This document shows, piece by piece, positions 42,489 to 51,559 of a stretch of DNA of 64,000 bases (position 1 is its first letter; every line of letters starts with the position of its first letter). Both the position numbers and the translations under genes were made by a program. The notes beneath the pieces were generated by a model, which saw nothing but the letters and a program-made list of their open reading frames with translations, did no database searches and was not told the origin of the DNA. Source of the DNA: Nonomuraea indica (GTDB lineage: Bacteria > Actinomycetota > Actinomycetes > Streptosporangiales > Streptosporangiaceae); contig NZ_KZ559480.1 in assembly GCF_002850745.1 (NCBI RefSeq), positions 1 through 64,000 on the forward strand. The letters run 5' to 3'.

Positions 42489-42914
42489 ATGGCCTCCGTG
42501 CACAAAGAGATCATCATCGATGCCGACCCCACGGCCGTGTGGGCGATCATCAGTGACTTCACCGACGGGCCCGTCCGGATGGCGCCGGGCTTCGTCACCG
42601 ACAGCCGGCTCGACGAGGACGAACCGGACGTCAGGGTCGTCACGTTCGCTGACGGAATGGTGCTGCGGGAGCGGCTCATCGCGCTCGACGATGAGCCGCG
42701 CCGGCTCGTCTTCTCGGTCATCGGCGGCACCATGCAGCCGGAACACGACAACGCCTCGATGCAGGTCGTCCCGCATGGTGACGGCGGCAGCCGGTTCGTC
42801 TGGATCCACGACGTGCGACCGGACGACCTCGCCATCCCGATGGGCGCCGGAATGGACCACGGCCTGAGCATCTTCAAGCAGACGGTGGAGTCCTCCAGCG
42901 AGCACCCCGGCTAG
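42489..42914 (+). CDS. SRPBCC family protein (START/Bet v 1-like)
   Basis: A 141-residue helix-grip protein. KEIIIDADPTAVWAIISDFTDGPVRMAPG is the opening strand and helix pair, and the C-terminal helix is GAGMDHGLSIFKQTVES. Such proteins bind hydrophobic ligands or act as cyclases. It is downstream of VOC and probably in the same transcript, under control of the CGNR protein. Confidence 0.82.
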   Translation: MASVHKEIIIDADPTAVWAIISDFTDGPVRMAPGFVTDSRLDEDEPDVRVVTFADGMVLRERLIALDDEPRRLVFSVIGGTMQPEHDNASMQVVPHGDGGSRFVWIHDVRPDDLAIPMGAGMDHGLSIFKQTVESSSEHPG

Positions 42915-43218
42915 GTCAGCCGCGTCATTGCTGGTCGCGGTCCTCCCCCGTGAGGACTGTGACCAGCTGCGTGACTCGGGCGGGGCTGCCCCGCCATTCG
43001 GCGGCAGGCGGCTCTTGCCTGCTCCGGCGGCCGGCCACCCCGTCAATCCCGTGGTCAATCTCGTGGTCAATCTCGTGGTCGGTCTCGCGACGGCTTCCGG
43101 AGCCGGGTGGTGCGGATCGCCCTCATGCGCTCGACGATCCACCTCATCGGCACGGCCGACGCGCTCGCGCTGCGTCCGCTCGTGCAGCCGGTGCTGGACC
43201 GCGACCTGTCGCCCACCA
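42915..43218. other. Intergenic region holding a winged-helix gene remnant
   Basis: No intact gene is present. Between 43031 and 43070 the unit CGTGGTCAATCT is repeated with small changes, a short tandem repeat. From about 43085 a remnant of an HTH_42 winged-helix protein is read on the plus strand up to the converging ABC permease gene. Confidence 0.45.
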
Positions 43219-43220
43219 CT
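43085..43220 (+). pseudogene. Remnant of a winged-helix DNA-binding (HTH_42/AlkZ-like) protein
   Basis: One frame reads VVRIALMRSTIHLIGTADALALRPLVQPVLDRDLS. That is the signature of the HTH_42 family (DNA glycosylase AlkZ and relatives: LMRgTlHLvtaxDalalrp). The frame ends within the neighbouring permease gene, no start or remaining domain is found, and the sequence is therefore a truncated fragment. Confidence 0.5.
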
Positions 43221-44016
43221 AGTAGCGGGCGAGGGTGCCACGGTGCCGGGCGAGGTTTTCGAGCCGGTTGAACAGGACGACCCCGGCGGTCGTGATGAGT
43301 AGCGGTTGGGCCAGCAGCCAGCCGAGACCCCAGCCAGTGGGGAGAGTCGTCAGAGAGTGCCCGCCGAGCAGGATGTCGCGCATCGCCTCGATGCCGGGCG
43401 CGATGGGGACCAGGAGTCGGCTGAGGAAGGCGATCGGGTCGGGCAGGGCGGCCAGAGGGACCAGGGTGCCGCCGGCGATGGCGTAGAGGGCCACGGACAG
43501 CTGGGTAATGATCTCGATGCGTTTGAACACCAGGGTCAGCCCGCACAGGATGAGCGCGAGTCCGCAGGTGCCCAGCACGATGGCGGCCAACGGTACGATC
43601 ATCTGCGCGTCGAAGGGCAGTGGCCCGCCCTGGACGGTGATGGCGACGGCACCGGTGACCAGGACGGCCAGCGCGGTGGGTACGGCGGAGATCACGGCGG
43701 CGACCTGACGGCCGAGGATGCTCGCGGCAGAGGGCAGCGGGGTCAGGTAGGTCTGTTCGAGCACGCCGGACTGGATGTCGCCCAGGTAGCTCCAGAACAC
43801 CCGGTTGACCTGCTCGTGGATGAAGGTCAGCGCCACCATGCCGAGGAGCACCGGCAGTAGCAGGTCAGCGCGCAGCTGCCCGCGTCCCATGAACAGCACG
43901 ATAAGCAGGTAGAACAGCGGAAACGTGATCATCTGGACGAGGACCTGGCGCCAGCCGGCGAGCAGGTTGAGCAGGCCCTTGCGGACTTCGGCGGCGAAGC
44001 CGCGGGCGAAGGTCAT
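43219..44016 (-). CDS. ABC-2 type exporter permease
   Basis: A 265-residue membrane protein with about six helices of the ABC2_membrane/DrrB type (conserved GVLEQTYLTPLPSAASILGRQ loop; C-terminal ATG overlaps the previous gene). It forms an exporter with the second permease and the ATPase just upstream. The substrate is unknown; daunorubicin-resistance-like drug export is an analogy only. Confidence 0.85.
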   Translation of the reverse strand: MTFARGFAAEVRKGLLNLLAGWRQVLVQMITFPLFYLLIVLFMGRGQLRADLLLPVLLGMVALTFIHEQVNRVFWSYLGDIQSGVLEQTYLTPLPSAASILGRQVAAVISAVPTALAVLVTGAVAITVQGGPLPFDAQMIVPLAAIVLGTCGLALILCGLTLVFKRIEIITQLSVALYAIAGGTLVPLAALPDPIAFLSRLLVPIAPGIEAMRDILLGGHSLTTLPTGWGLGWLLAQPLLITTAGVVLFNRLENLARHRGTLARY

Positions 44017-44772
44017 GACGCCTCCTGCAGGGCTCGGCGGTGGTTACGGACGAAGAGGAGGCCGGCGACGACGGTGAGCGCGAGGGTGTGGGCGAGGAGC
44101 CAGGGCAGGGTGCCGCCGCTCCAGAGCCGGGCCAGGCTCCGGCCCTCGAAGAGGGCCTGGGCGAGCGCCTCGACGCCCAGCGTGGTGGGCAGGACTCTGG
44201 CCGCCACTGCCAGCCAGTCCGGATACAGCGCCAGCGGCAGGAACGAGCCGTTGAGCAACAGGACCAGCGAGGTGAACAGCGACTGCAGGGCGCCGACCAT
44301 CGGGGAGACCAGGGCGAGGGCGGCCATCAGGAACGTGAAGGCCAGCGCGTTGATCCCCAGCAGCACCGCGGGCAGGAGCGCCGCCCAACGCAGGGGAACC
44401 GTGATCCCCGCCACCAGCATCGGCACGACGGCGGCGACGCCGGCCACGGCCAGCCCGAACACCGAGGAAGTGATCAGCCGGCCGAGCATCGGCAGCCACG
44501 GCGGCGCCGTGGTCATCTGCGCCTGGGCGAAGGTGCCGGCCCGTCTCTCCTCGATGAGGTCGGCCACCATCACCAGGCCGGCGTACTGCAGGAACCAGTA
44601 GCCGCCGATCGCGACGAGGGTCTGAGGCAGCACATCCTGGCGGAGTTCGCCCTGTCCCAGGACGAACTGCAGTCCCAGGTACATCATCGTGCTGATCAGC
44701 AACGTGATCACATGTCCGACCGGGTGGGCGAGCTGAACCCGCAGGCCCTTGCCGATCTCCGCGCGCAGGACC

Positions 44773-44780
<8 letters not shown>
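44013..44780 (-). CDS. ABC-2 type exporter permease
   Basis: A 255-residue polytopic membrane protein (helices at about 22-42, 55-75, 110-140, 142-165, 175-195 and 228-246). EERRAGTFAQAQMTTAPPWLPMLGRLI is the conserved cytoplasmic loop of DrrB-like permeases. It overlaps both neighbours by a few bases, so the three genes form one operon with ATPase first. Confidence 0.85.
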
Positions 44781-45687
<907 letters not shown>

Positions 45688-45740
45688 GTCATCTCCTCGA
45701 TCGGGGTGGTCCCGGCCCCTTCGCGGGGCCGGGGCGGGCA

Positions 45741-46031
45741 TCAGTGCTCGTCCAGGACGTCGATGTCGTCGACGGCGGCCTCGCGCGTCAGGGCGAACGC
45801 CTGGGTGGCCGCGGCGTCGCCGGGTACGGCCTGGCGGGCCGCCCGCAGGCTGGCCGCTGAGTCCCAGCGCCAGACGCCGACCCACGTCTCGTCGTTCAGC
45901 CGGCCGAGGCGCGCCTCGGTGAGGCCGGACTGAGTGGCTCTGATGGCGGCGACCAGGGCGGCGTGCCGGGCCTGAACCTGCTCGGCGTCCGCGGGGTCGG
46001 CCTTGAAACGGGTGACGGTGATGACCGGCAT
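45741..46031 (-). CDS. Antibiotic biosynthesis monooxygenase (ABM) family protein
   Basis: A 96-residue dimeric ferredoxin-like alpha+beta barrel: ITVTRFKADPADAEQVQARHAALVAAIR opens the fold and WRWDSAASLRAARQAVP follows. Members are monooxygenases, haem degraders or simple barrels. It diverges from a TetR gene across a striking four-site CTAG array that is its likely control region. The ABC operon follows 54 bases downstream on the same strand and may be co-transcribed. Confidence 0.8.
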   Translation of the reverse strand: MPVITVTRFKADPADAEQVQARHAALVAAIRATQSGLTEARLGRLNDETWVGVWRWDSAASLRAARQAVPGDAAATQAFALTREAAVDDIDVLDEH

Positions 46032-46046
46032 GACTGGACCTGCTCT

Positions 46047-46089
46047 CTAGAGTTGGTTTCTAGTGAATGAAACTAGAGATAGACTCTAG
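46047..46089. promoter_or_regulatory. Four-site CTAG operator, 43-bp composite palindrome
   Basis: CTAG occurs at 46047, 46060, 46073 and 46086, each exactly 13 bp apart. The whole block is symmetric about 46068: CTAGAGT (46047-46053) matches ACTCTAG (46083-46089), and TCTAGT (46059-46064) matches ACTAGA (46072-46077). It ends two bases before the TetR start and begins 16 bases from the ABM start. A multimeric repressor, most likely the TetR protein, is expected to bind it. Confidence 0.75.
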
Positions 46090-46091
46090 CC

Positions 46092-46736
46092 ATGAGCGAT
46101 GTCAAGCGGGCCGGCAAACGGGCCCAGAAGGCGCAGGAGACGCGCAGGCGCATCCTCGAAGCGGCACTGGAGCTGTTCGTGTTGAACGGCTACGGCGCGA
46201 CGAATCTGCAGGACGTCGCCACGAAAGCCGGGGTCGCCGTGCAGACGATCTACTTCGTCTTCGGCAACAAGCGCACCCTGCTGAAGGAACTGGTCGACGT
46301 GACGATCGCAGGCGACGATGAGCCGGTGGCGACGATGGACCGGCCGTGGTACGTCGAGGCCCTCGCGGCCGGCACCGCCCGCGACATGCTGCACGCCTAC
46401 GTCGCGGGGACGACCTCGGTCCTGGAGCGCGTCGCGCCGATCGGCAAGGTGCTGGACGAAGCGTGCGCGAGCGATCCCGAGGTGGCCGCGCTGTGGCCCC
46501 ACGACGTCGATCCGCGGTATGTGGTCCAGGAGAAAGCGGCCGAGGCCCTCGTCGGCAAGCCCGGCGCGCGGACGGAGGTCCCGGTGGCGGAGGCCGCCGA
46601 CCTGCTGTACGGCCTGCTCAGCCCCGAGCTGTACCTGCTGCTCGTTCGCGGGCGCGGGTGGACGCGCGAGCGCTGGGAGCGGTGGGTCGGCGAGACCCTT
46701 CGCGCTCAACTCTGCTCCACAGGGGAAGACTCGTGA
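46092..46736 (+). CDS. TetR/AcrR family regulator
   Basis: A 214-residue TetR protein with a classical helix-turn-helix (about 18-62: QETRRRILEAALELFVLNGYGATNLQDVATKAGVAVQTIYFVFGNK in spacing). The ATG follows directly after the CTAG array, and a TAGACT box at 46080-46085 would start transcription at the ATG, so the message may be leaderless. It overlaps trmO by one base. It likely controls ABM, possibly the ABC exporter, and itself. Confidence 0.88.
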   Translation: MSDVKRAGKRAQKAQETRRRILEAALELFVLNGYGATNLQDVATKAGVAVQTIYFVFGNKRTLLKELVDVTIAGDDEPVATMDRPWYVEALAAGTARDMLHAYVAGTTSVLERVAPIGKVLDEACASDPEVAALWPHDVDPRYVVQEKAAEALVGKPGARTEVPVAEAADLLYGLLSPELYLLLVRGRGWTRERWERWVGETLRAQLCSTGEDS

Positions 46737-47203
46737 TGGACGGCGTCATCCTGAGTCCCGTTGCCCGCGTCCTTGGCGGACGGTCCGAGATGTTCGAGGA
46801 CAACTGGTACAACACCAAGGCCGTCATTCGACTCGACGACCACCTCGAGGCATCAGCCCTGCAGGGCCTGCAGGAGTTCTCTCACCTGGAGATCGTCTTC
46901 CAGTTCGACCGGATCGACGAGGCGGACGCGCAGGGCCGGCCCCGGCCGCCGCGCAAGAATCCCGACGGCCCGCTCGTCGGCGTGTTCGCGCACCGCGGGC
47001 CGTACAGGCCCAACCGGCTCGGCGTCTCGGTGTGCCGGCTGATGGCCGTCGACGGTCGCGACCTGTATGTGGCCGACCTGGACGCTCTGGACGGCACCCC
47101 CGTGCTGGACATCAAGCCGTACCTGGTCGAATTCGCGCCCGCCGACCCGGTACGGCAACCGGCCTGGGCATCCCGTCTCATGCGCGAGTACTACAAGGCT
47201 TGA
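46736..47203 (+). CDS. TrmO/YaeB-type tRNA methyltransferase (TsaA family)
   Basis: A 155-residue protein of the TrmO fold, which in E. coli N6-methylates t6A37 of tRNA-Thr using SAM. Marks are LVGVFAHRGPYRPNRLGVSVC and LDALDGTPVLDIKPYL. It is the short version without the E. coli C-terminal extension. Its ATG overlaps the TetR stop (TGATG), an unusual coupling of a tRNA-type enzyme to a repressor. Some short members may act on other substrates. Confidence 0.85.
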   Translation: MDGVILSPVARVLGGRSEMFEDNWYNTKAVIRLDDHLEASALQGLQEFSHLEIVFQFDRIDEADAQGRPRPPRKNPDGPLVGVFAHRGPYRPNRLGVSVCRLMAVDGRDLYVADLDALDGTPVLDIKPYLVEFAPADPVRQPAWASRLMREYYKA

Positions 47204-47767
47204 TCAGGCGTGGCGGCGGCTGCGGTAGGCGGCGGTCTTGGCGCGAGCCGTACATGCCGCGCTGCAGTAGCGGCGCGAGGCGTTGCGGGTCAGGTCGATG
47301 TAGACAGCCTCGCACTGATGCGCCTCGCACACCCCGAAGCGATCTGGGCCGTAGCCGTCCACGATGAGGGCCAGCGCCGTAGCGAACTCGCCGCCCAGGG
47401 CCTCCACCTGAGTGCCGCCCGACCCATGGAAATGAAGGTGGAACGGCTGGCCGACATCCTCCACCAGGTACGGCTGCGCCCCGTACCTGCCGATCATGGC
47501 GTTGATGCGGGCGGCCTGGTCCGCCGGCCGCTCGGCCAGGAGCGCCTGACGCAGCTCGGTGGCCAGCTCGGCCAGGTGCCGCCCCGCGTCCGGGACCGCA
47601 CGCAGGGCCGCACCCGTGCGCTCGCCGAGCTGGGCGGCGAACGTCGTCGTCAGGTCCTCACCTGCCAGCGGCCGCACCGAGGCGCCGCCCCGCCAGTGCG
47701 CCGTGGCCAGGTTGACCAGCTCGGCGATCAGCGGCGCCTGCCGCGTCACGTTACAGGCTATCTCCAT
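47204..47767 (-). CDS. ABATE/CGNR zinc-finger regulator
   Basis: A 187-residue CGNR-type protein. The C-terminal finger is CEAHQCEAVYIDLTRNASRRYCSAACTARAKTAAYR, where CGNR is replaced by CTAR, and the ABATE-like N-terminus is TRQAPLIAELVNLATAHWRGG. It abuts the trmO stop without a gap (converging). It diverges from the MFS gene 64 bases away, its probable target. Confidence 0.85.
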   Translation of the reverse strand: MEIACNVTRQAPLIAELVNLATAHWRGGASVRPLAGEDLTTTFAAQLGERTGAALRAVPDAGRHLAELATELRQALLAERPADQAARINAMIGRYGAQPYLVEDVGQPFHLHFHGSGGTQVEALGGEFATALALIVDGYGPDRFGVCEAHQCEAVYIDLTRNASRRYCSAACTARAKTAAYRSRRHA

Positions 47768-47831
47768 TTGACTGGTAACACCTCTCTGTTATGTCATAGG
47801 CGTAATCCAGCTAGATGGTAACGGAGTCGCC

Positions 47832-49064
47832 ATGTTCGCGCCCTATCGCCGCCTGCTCGCCCAACCAGGCGTCCCTCACCTGCTCGTCATCGGGCTCATT
47901 GTCAAGCTGGGCACGCCCGTGCTCAGCCTCGCCTTGCTGCTGGACGCCGTCGACAGGCTCGGCTCCTACGCCACCGCCGGCCTCGTACTCACCGGACACG
48001 CACTGGCCCTGGCCCTGTGCGCGCCTCTCGGCGGGCGCATCGCCGACCGGTACGGCCCCCGCCCGGCCCTGACCGGCTACCTGGCCACCCACGCCCTCGC
48101 CTACACGCTCCTCCTCCTCGCCCCACCCGCCCTGATGATCGGCGCCGCAGTACTGCTCGGCGCCACCACCCCGCCCGCCGGATCAGTCATCAGAAGCTCC
48201 TGGCCACGCCTCGTCCCCGCCGCCTCCCTGCCCGCCGCCTACGCGATCGACAACGCCGTCAACGAGCTGACGTTCATCGCCGGCCCCCTGCTCGTGCCGG
48301 TCCTGACCCTGGCCGTTCCGGCCCACGGCGTGGTGACCGCCGCCGGCGCCGCCATCCTGCTCGGCACCGCGCTCCTCCTGGTGTCCGCCGCGGTACGGCA
48401 AGCAGCACCCACCCCACCGGGCAGGCTCCGCCTGGCCGGGCCGCTCACCCACCGGCGTACCCTCCTGCTGCTGACCATCGCCGCCCTGGGCACCTTCACC
48501 TTCGGCTGCTTGCGCATCGCCACGGTCGCCTCGGCAACCACCTTCGGCTCCGCCGCCTCCGCCGGCGTGCTGATGGGCCTGCTGTCGGCCGGCGCCCTCC
48601 TCGGCACCCTTGGGTACGGGGCGCGGGCCTGGCCCATCACCGGCGGGCGCCTGCTCGTCGTGCTCTCACTCGCCGAGGCGGCCGTCCTGCTCGGCGGGGG
48701 CTGGGCGCCCGGCTTCGTGACCCTCGCCATACTGATCAGTCTTGTCGGGCTGATGACCGGGCCGCGCGACGCCATCGTGCCGGCCCTCCTCGCCGACCAT
48801 GCCCCCGCTCGCTACCGCACCGAGATCTTCGCCTGGCTCAACACCTTCATGTGGGGCGGCTACGGCCTGGGCACCGCCGCCGCCGGCCGGCTCACCGGCC
48901 CCCACGACACCGGCGCCACCGCCTTCGGCGCCGCCGCCGCCGCAGCCGTGGCAGGTGCGATCCTGGCAATCGTCGTCAGCCGGATCGACTCGCCCCTGCC
49001 GGCGCCCGCCGCGGTGCCGGCCGAAGGCCCTTCCCGTGCATCTGATCACGTAGCTGACAACTGA
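47832..49064 (+). CDS. Major facilitator superfamily transporter
   Basis: A 410-residue, 12-helix MFS protein. The motif A loop is seen as GGRIADRYGPRPALTGY between helices 2 and 3, and a second-half loop as GPRDAIVPALLADHAPARYRTEIFAW. It resembles drug or sugar exporters of actinomycetes without permitting a substrate. Its control by the divergent CGNR regulator is inferred from position. Confidence 0.85.
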   Translation: MFAPYRRLLAQPGVPHLLVIGLIVKLGTPVLSLALLLDAVDRLGSYATAGLVLTGHALALALCAPLGGRIADRYGPRPALTGYLATHALAYTLLLLAPPALMIGAAVLLGATTPPAGSVIRSSWPRLVPAASLPAAYAIDNAVNELTFIAGPLLVPVLTLAVPAHGVVTAAGAAILLGTALLLVSAAVRQAAPTPPGRLRLAGPLTHRRTLLLLTIAALGTFTFGCLRIATVASATTFGSAASAGVLMGLLSAGALLGTLGYGARAWPITGGRLLVVLSLAEAAVLLGGGWAPGFVTLAILISLVGLMTGPRDAIVPALLADHAPARYRTEIFAWLNTFMWGGYGLGTAAAGRLTGPHDTGATAFGAAAAAAVAGAILAIVVSRIDSPLPAPAAVPAEGPSRASDHVADN

Positions 49065-49494
49065 GACGAGACAGGGGCCGCGGAGCCGGGCGGCCGCTTC
49101 CGCGAGCAGGTGGTGGGCGCGGCCGGCCTGGCCGCCGCCACTTGGTGATCCACTGCTGGTGCGAGTTCTGCGTCGAGACCGAGAGCGTGCTCAGGAGCCG
49201 ATGTCGCGACCTCGGTCGCTGGTTTCGTGTTCGCGTTGTGGCGCCCTATGGCTGGTGGATCGGCTGCGGGCGTTCGGCCTCGGCCGGGACCGAGGGTGCG
49301 GCCCAGTGCGGGCCCGCACCGCCCCCTCGGGGGCCGATGCGCGATGGCGATGCCGAGCAGGTGCTGGCGATCTACCAGGCGGGCCGGCCAACGTAAGAGG
49401 CCACCGATCGGCGACTCCTGACCTGGGCCGACGTCGGCCAAGGGATCGAAAACAGGCACTTACGTTGACGCTTCCCGTCGACGCGATGTACCAG
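49065..49494. other. Decayed intergenic region with acetyltransferase remnant
   Basis: Between the converging MFS and hydrolase genes. No intact gene. It holds the GNAT N-terminal remnant at 49333-49396. Around 49205-49290 a short plus-frame segment reads VAGFVFALWRPMAGG, hydrophobic and possibly a membrane-protein fragment, but I cannot assign it. Confidence 0.4.
49333..49396 (+). pseudogene. N-terminal remnant of a GNAT acetyltransferase
   Basis: The frame from the ATG near 49336 reads MRDGDAEQVLAIYQAGRPT and then stops. It closely matches the first 20 residues of phosphinothricin-type GNAT enzymes (R..t..DaeavlaIYqag). The rest of the gene is missing, so this is a fragment; recognition rests on one short motif. 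Confidence 0.4.
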
Positions 49495-50370
49495 TCAGTT
49501 CGCGGTGCGGTGAGCGAAGTCGCGGATGATCCGCCAGACATCGGCGGATTGCTCCTCCTGCGCGAAGTGGCCGGCGTCGGTCACCATCGCGGTGACCAGT
49601 GTCCTCACCCCGGCGTCGCGGAAGCCCCGTGCGTAGGCGTCGATGTCGCCGCTCTCACGGTCGCCTCGCACGTACAGCAGCGGCGTGTCGACGGCACCAG
49701 CTTCGGCGAACGCGGCGTTGTCCACGGCGTCCTGCGGGAAGGCCCGGTAAAGGTCGAATCCGGCGGTGAGCGCCGCATCATCGCCGTACGCGGCGGCGTG
49801 GGCCGCCCGCGTGTCGGCGGAGATCCGGCCGGGGTCGGCCGACAGCACGTCGTAGAAATAGTCGAAGTACTCCGCCTGGTGTCCCTGGACGAGGGTCTCC
49901 GGCAGGTGGGGGACGGCGTGCAGGCCGAAATGCCAGATGTAGGGGTTGCGCAGCACCTCGTTCCACGGGTCGACGCCGGGGATGATCGTGTTCATGATGA
50001 CGACCCGTTCGACATCGTCGAACCGCCGCAGGTAGGCATAGGCGGCCATCCCGCCGGCGTCGTGGCCGACCAGGGTCATGTCAGTGAGGCCAAGGTGCCG
50101 TACGAGAGCGTGTACCGTCTCGGCCAACCGGAGTTTCGAGCCGCCGCCGGCTGTGCCGGTGGACTCGCCGATGCCGGGCAGGTCGATGGCGATGATCCGC
50201 ACGCCGGTCTGCGCGGCGTCTGCGGCCTCCATCACGCCCAGCCATGTCCGCCACGACTCCGGCCAGCCGTACAAGAACAGGAAAGGGCGCCCCTCGGCCG
50301 GCCCGGACTCGACGACGTGCAGCGACAGATCGCTGATCGACACCGTGGAGTGTCGCACCTTGATAGACAT
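49495..50370 (-). CDS. Epoxide hydrolase-like alpha/beta hydrolase
   Basis: A 291-residue alpha/beta hydrolase with an Asp nucleophile, Asp104 in LVGHDAGG, and catalytic His in DAGHFAQEEQ. The LYGWPESWRTW oxyanion loop and DLPGIGES resemble epoxide hydrolases and haloalkane dehalogenases. The start codon at 50370 lies inside the first MarR palindrome, so it is almost certainly under MarR control. Confidence 0.85.
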   Translation of the reverse strand: MSIKVRHSTVSISDLSLHVVESGPAEGRPFLFLYGWPESWRTWLGVMEAADAAQTGVRIIAIDLPGIGESTGTAGGGSKLRLAETVHALVRHLGLTDMTLVGHDAGGMAAYAYLRRFDDVERVVIMNTIIPGVDPWNEVLRNPYIWHFGLHAVPHLPETLVQGHQAEYFDYFYDVLSADPGRISADTRAAHAAAYGDDAALTAGFDLYRAFPQDAVDNAAFAEAGAVDTPLLYVRGDRESGDIDAYARGFRDAGVRTLVTAMVTDAGHFAQEEQSADVWRIIRDFAHRTAN

Positions 50371-50404
50371 GTCGCATGTCTATCAAAAGACATGTGACAT
50401 GTCT
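50360..50404. promoter_or_regulatory. Double palindromic operator of the MarR regulator
   Basis: Site 1: TTGATAGACATG (50360-50371) and CATGTCTATCAA (50375-50386), perfect 12-bp arms with a TCG spacer, covering the hydrolase start codon. Site 2: AGACATGT-G-ACATGTCT at 50388-50404. Both contain the same AGACATG half-site. Two matching dyads in a 53-base divergent gap fit MarR dimers controlling both genes. Confidence 0.8.
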
Positions 50405-50423
50405 AACGGGTAGTCTTGCGTCC

Positions 50424-50888
50424 ATGAAGGACCGCAGCACACGGCCCGTCTACGAACGCGGCACCGGCTTCTTGTTGGCGCGCCTGGGCTCGCTCACGGC
50501 ACGCTCCTGGACGGCATTCCTGAACGAGCACCAGCTGACCCAGGGCCAATACACCCTCCTGGTCGCACTCAAACAGCACGGACCGGCCTCCCAGCGGCGC
50601 CTAGCCGAGCTGGTCGCGATGGACGCACGCAACGTTGTGCTCGTCCTGGACTCGCTGGCAGCCGCGAGCCTCATCGAACGGCGCCCCGACAACACCGACC
50701 GCCGCCGCCGCATCATCACCCTCACCGAACAGGGGAACGACCTCCTGGCCATCGTCGCCGACGCGGCGGCCGCCGAGCAGGACCATTTCCTCCATACTCT
50801 CAGCGACACCGAACGCAAGCGGCTCAACCATCTGCTCCAGCGGCTCTACGACTCCCACGTCCCCGCCGCCGACCCACAACCTGGCTGA
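50424..50888 (+). CDS. MarR family transcriptional regulator
   Basis: A 154-residue winged-helix regulator. The DNA-binding core (about 38-100) includes QGQYTLLVALKQHGPASQRRLAELVAMDARNVVLVLDSL and the wing DNTDRRRRIITLTEQG. There is no ribosome site; a TAGTCT box at 50411-50416 would start transcription near the ATG. It diverges from the epoxide hydrolase-like gene and shares two palindromes with it. A phenolic or lipophilic inducer would be usual for the family. Confidence 0.9.
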   Translation: MKDRSTRPVYERGTGFLLARLGSLTARSWTAFLNEHQLTQGQYTLLVALKQHGPASQRRLAELVAMDARNVVLVLDSLAAASLIERRPDNTDRRRRIITLTEQGNDLLAIVADAAAAEQDHFLHTLSDTERKRLNHLLQRLYDSHVPAADPQPG

Positions 50889-51008
50889 CCCTTCCCCTCC
50901 TCGCGGCACAGCGCAGCGCGCGTTGATGCGTACGTGACAGTCACTGGAACGCCACCGGGCACCTACGCTGATCCGCGCGTGTGGCCGGCCCGCGACCAAG
51001 GACGCGTC

Positions 51009-51044
51009 GTGGCCATGTCTTGGTGAGTGGCCATGTGTTGGTGA
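51009..51044 (+). repeat. Tandem 18-bp direct repeat
   Basis: GTGGCCATGTCTTGGTGA (51009-51026) is followed at once by the same unit with one change (C to G) at 51027-51044. The second copy runs straight into the duplicated CGNR segment, so the repeat may mark the junction of the duplication event. Confidence 0.7.
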
Positions 51045-51082
51045 AAGGCGCGGGCTTTGGCGCGGTTCCCGCAGATGTCCAC
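51041..51082 (-). pseudogene. Fragment of a CGNR zinc-finger gene
   Basis: These 42 bases match 41431-41472, in the 3' part of the intact CGNR gene, with about two differences, and on the minus strand encode VDICGNRAKARAFH. The rest of the gene is absent. It is a piece copied from that gene or a close relative, left about 9.6 kb away. Confidence 0.65.
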
Positions 51083-51559
51083 GGCGCCGGCCCCGATCAC
51101 GTGTGACGGACCGTGCGCGTGGAGATCTCGCGCCTGCTGGCCGAGCACAGGGCCGAGCACGTTGCACTGGAACGCGCCGAGAAGCCGCCGAAGCAGTCGG
51201 CCGGCGGCAAGTCGCGCAGGATCATCCCCTGGCCCGCTGGTCCCCGGCCCGCTGACCGCGGCGCGGGCGGCGGCCTGCGCCGCGCTGGGCTGGGCGGCGC
51301 GGCCGAGCCTCACCCCCGAACCACGCCCACCGTTGCGCGGCGAACCCGCCGGCCTGCTCCACCGCCGCCCGCACGGCCTGCACGCTGTGGGTCTGCACCA
51401 CGAGCGCCGCAAGCATCTCGCCCAGCGCCTGGACCTGCCCGGCGCCCGTGGCCGGCCGACCGGCAGGACACAGGTGCCGCCGATACCAGCCACGAGCCCG
51501 CGCATGTGAGGCCGCTCACACCGTGTCACAACCCATCGGCACATCTCGTCTCAGAGGAC

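Larger units (their letters stand above)
50889..51559. other. Decayed region with a CGNR gene fragment
   Basis: No intact gene across 670 bases. The tandem 18-bp repeat at 51009-51044 and the CGNR tail fragment at 51041-51082 are the recognisable parts. A plus-frame stretch at about 51121-51240 reads LLAEHRAEHVALERAEKPPKQ, protein-like in composition but unassigned. The SDR gene follows. Confidence 0.45.

Noticed and set aside
51113..51559. N-terminal extension of the SDR gene
   Set aside because: The open frame upstream of 51560 is Arg/Pro-rich and non-conserved in type; the SDR fold begins at the ATG with GAGGA upstream.
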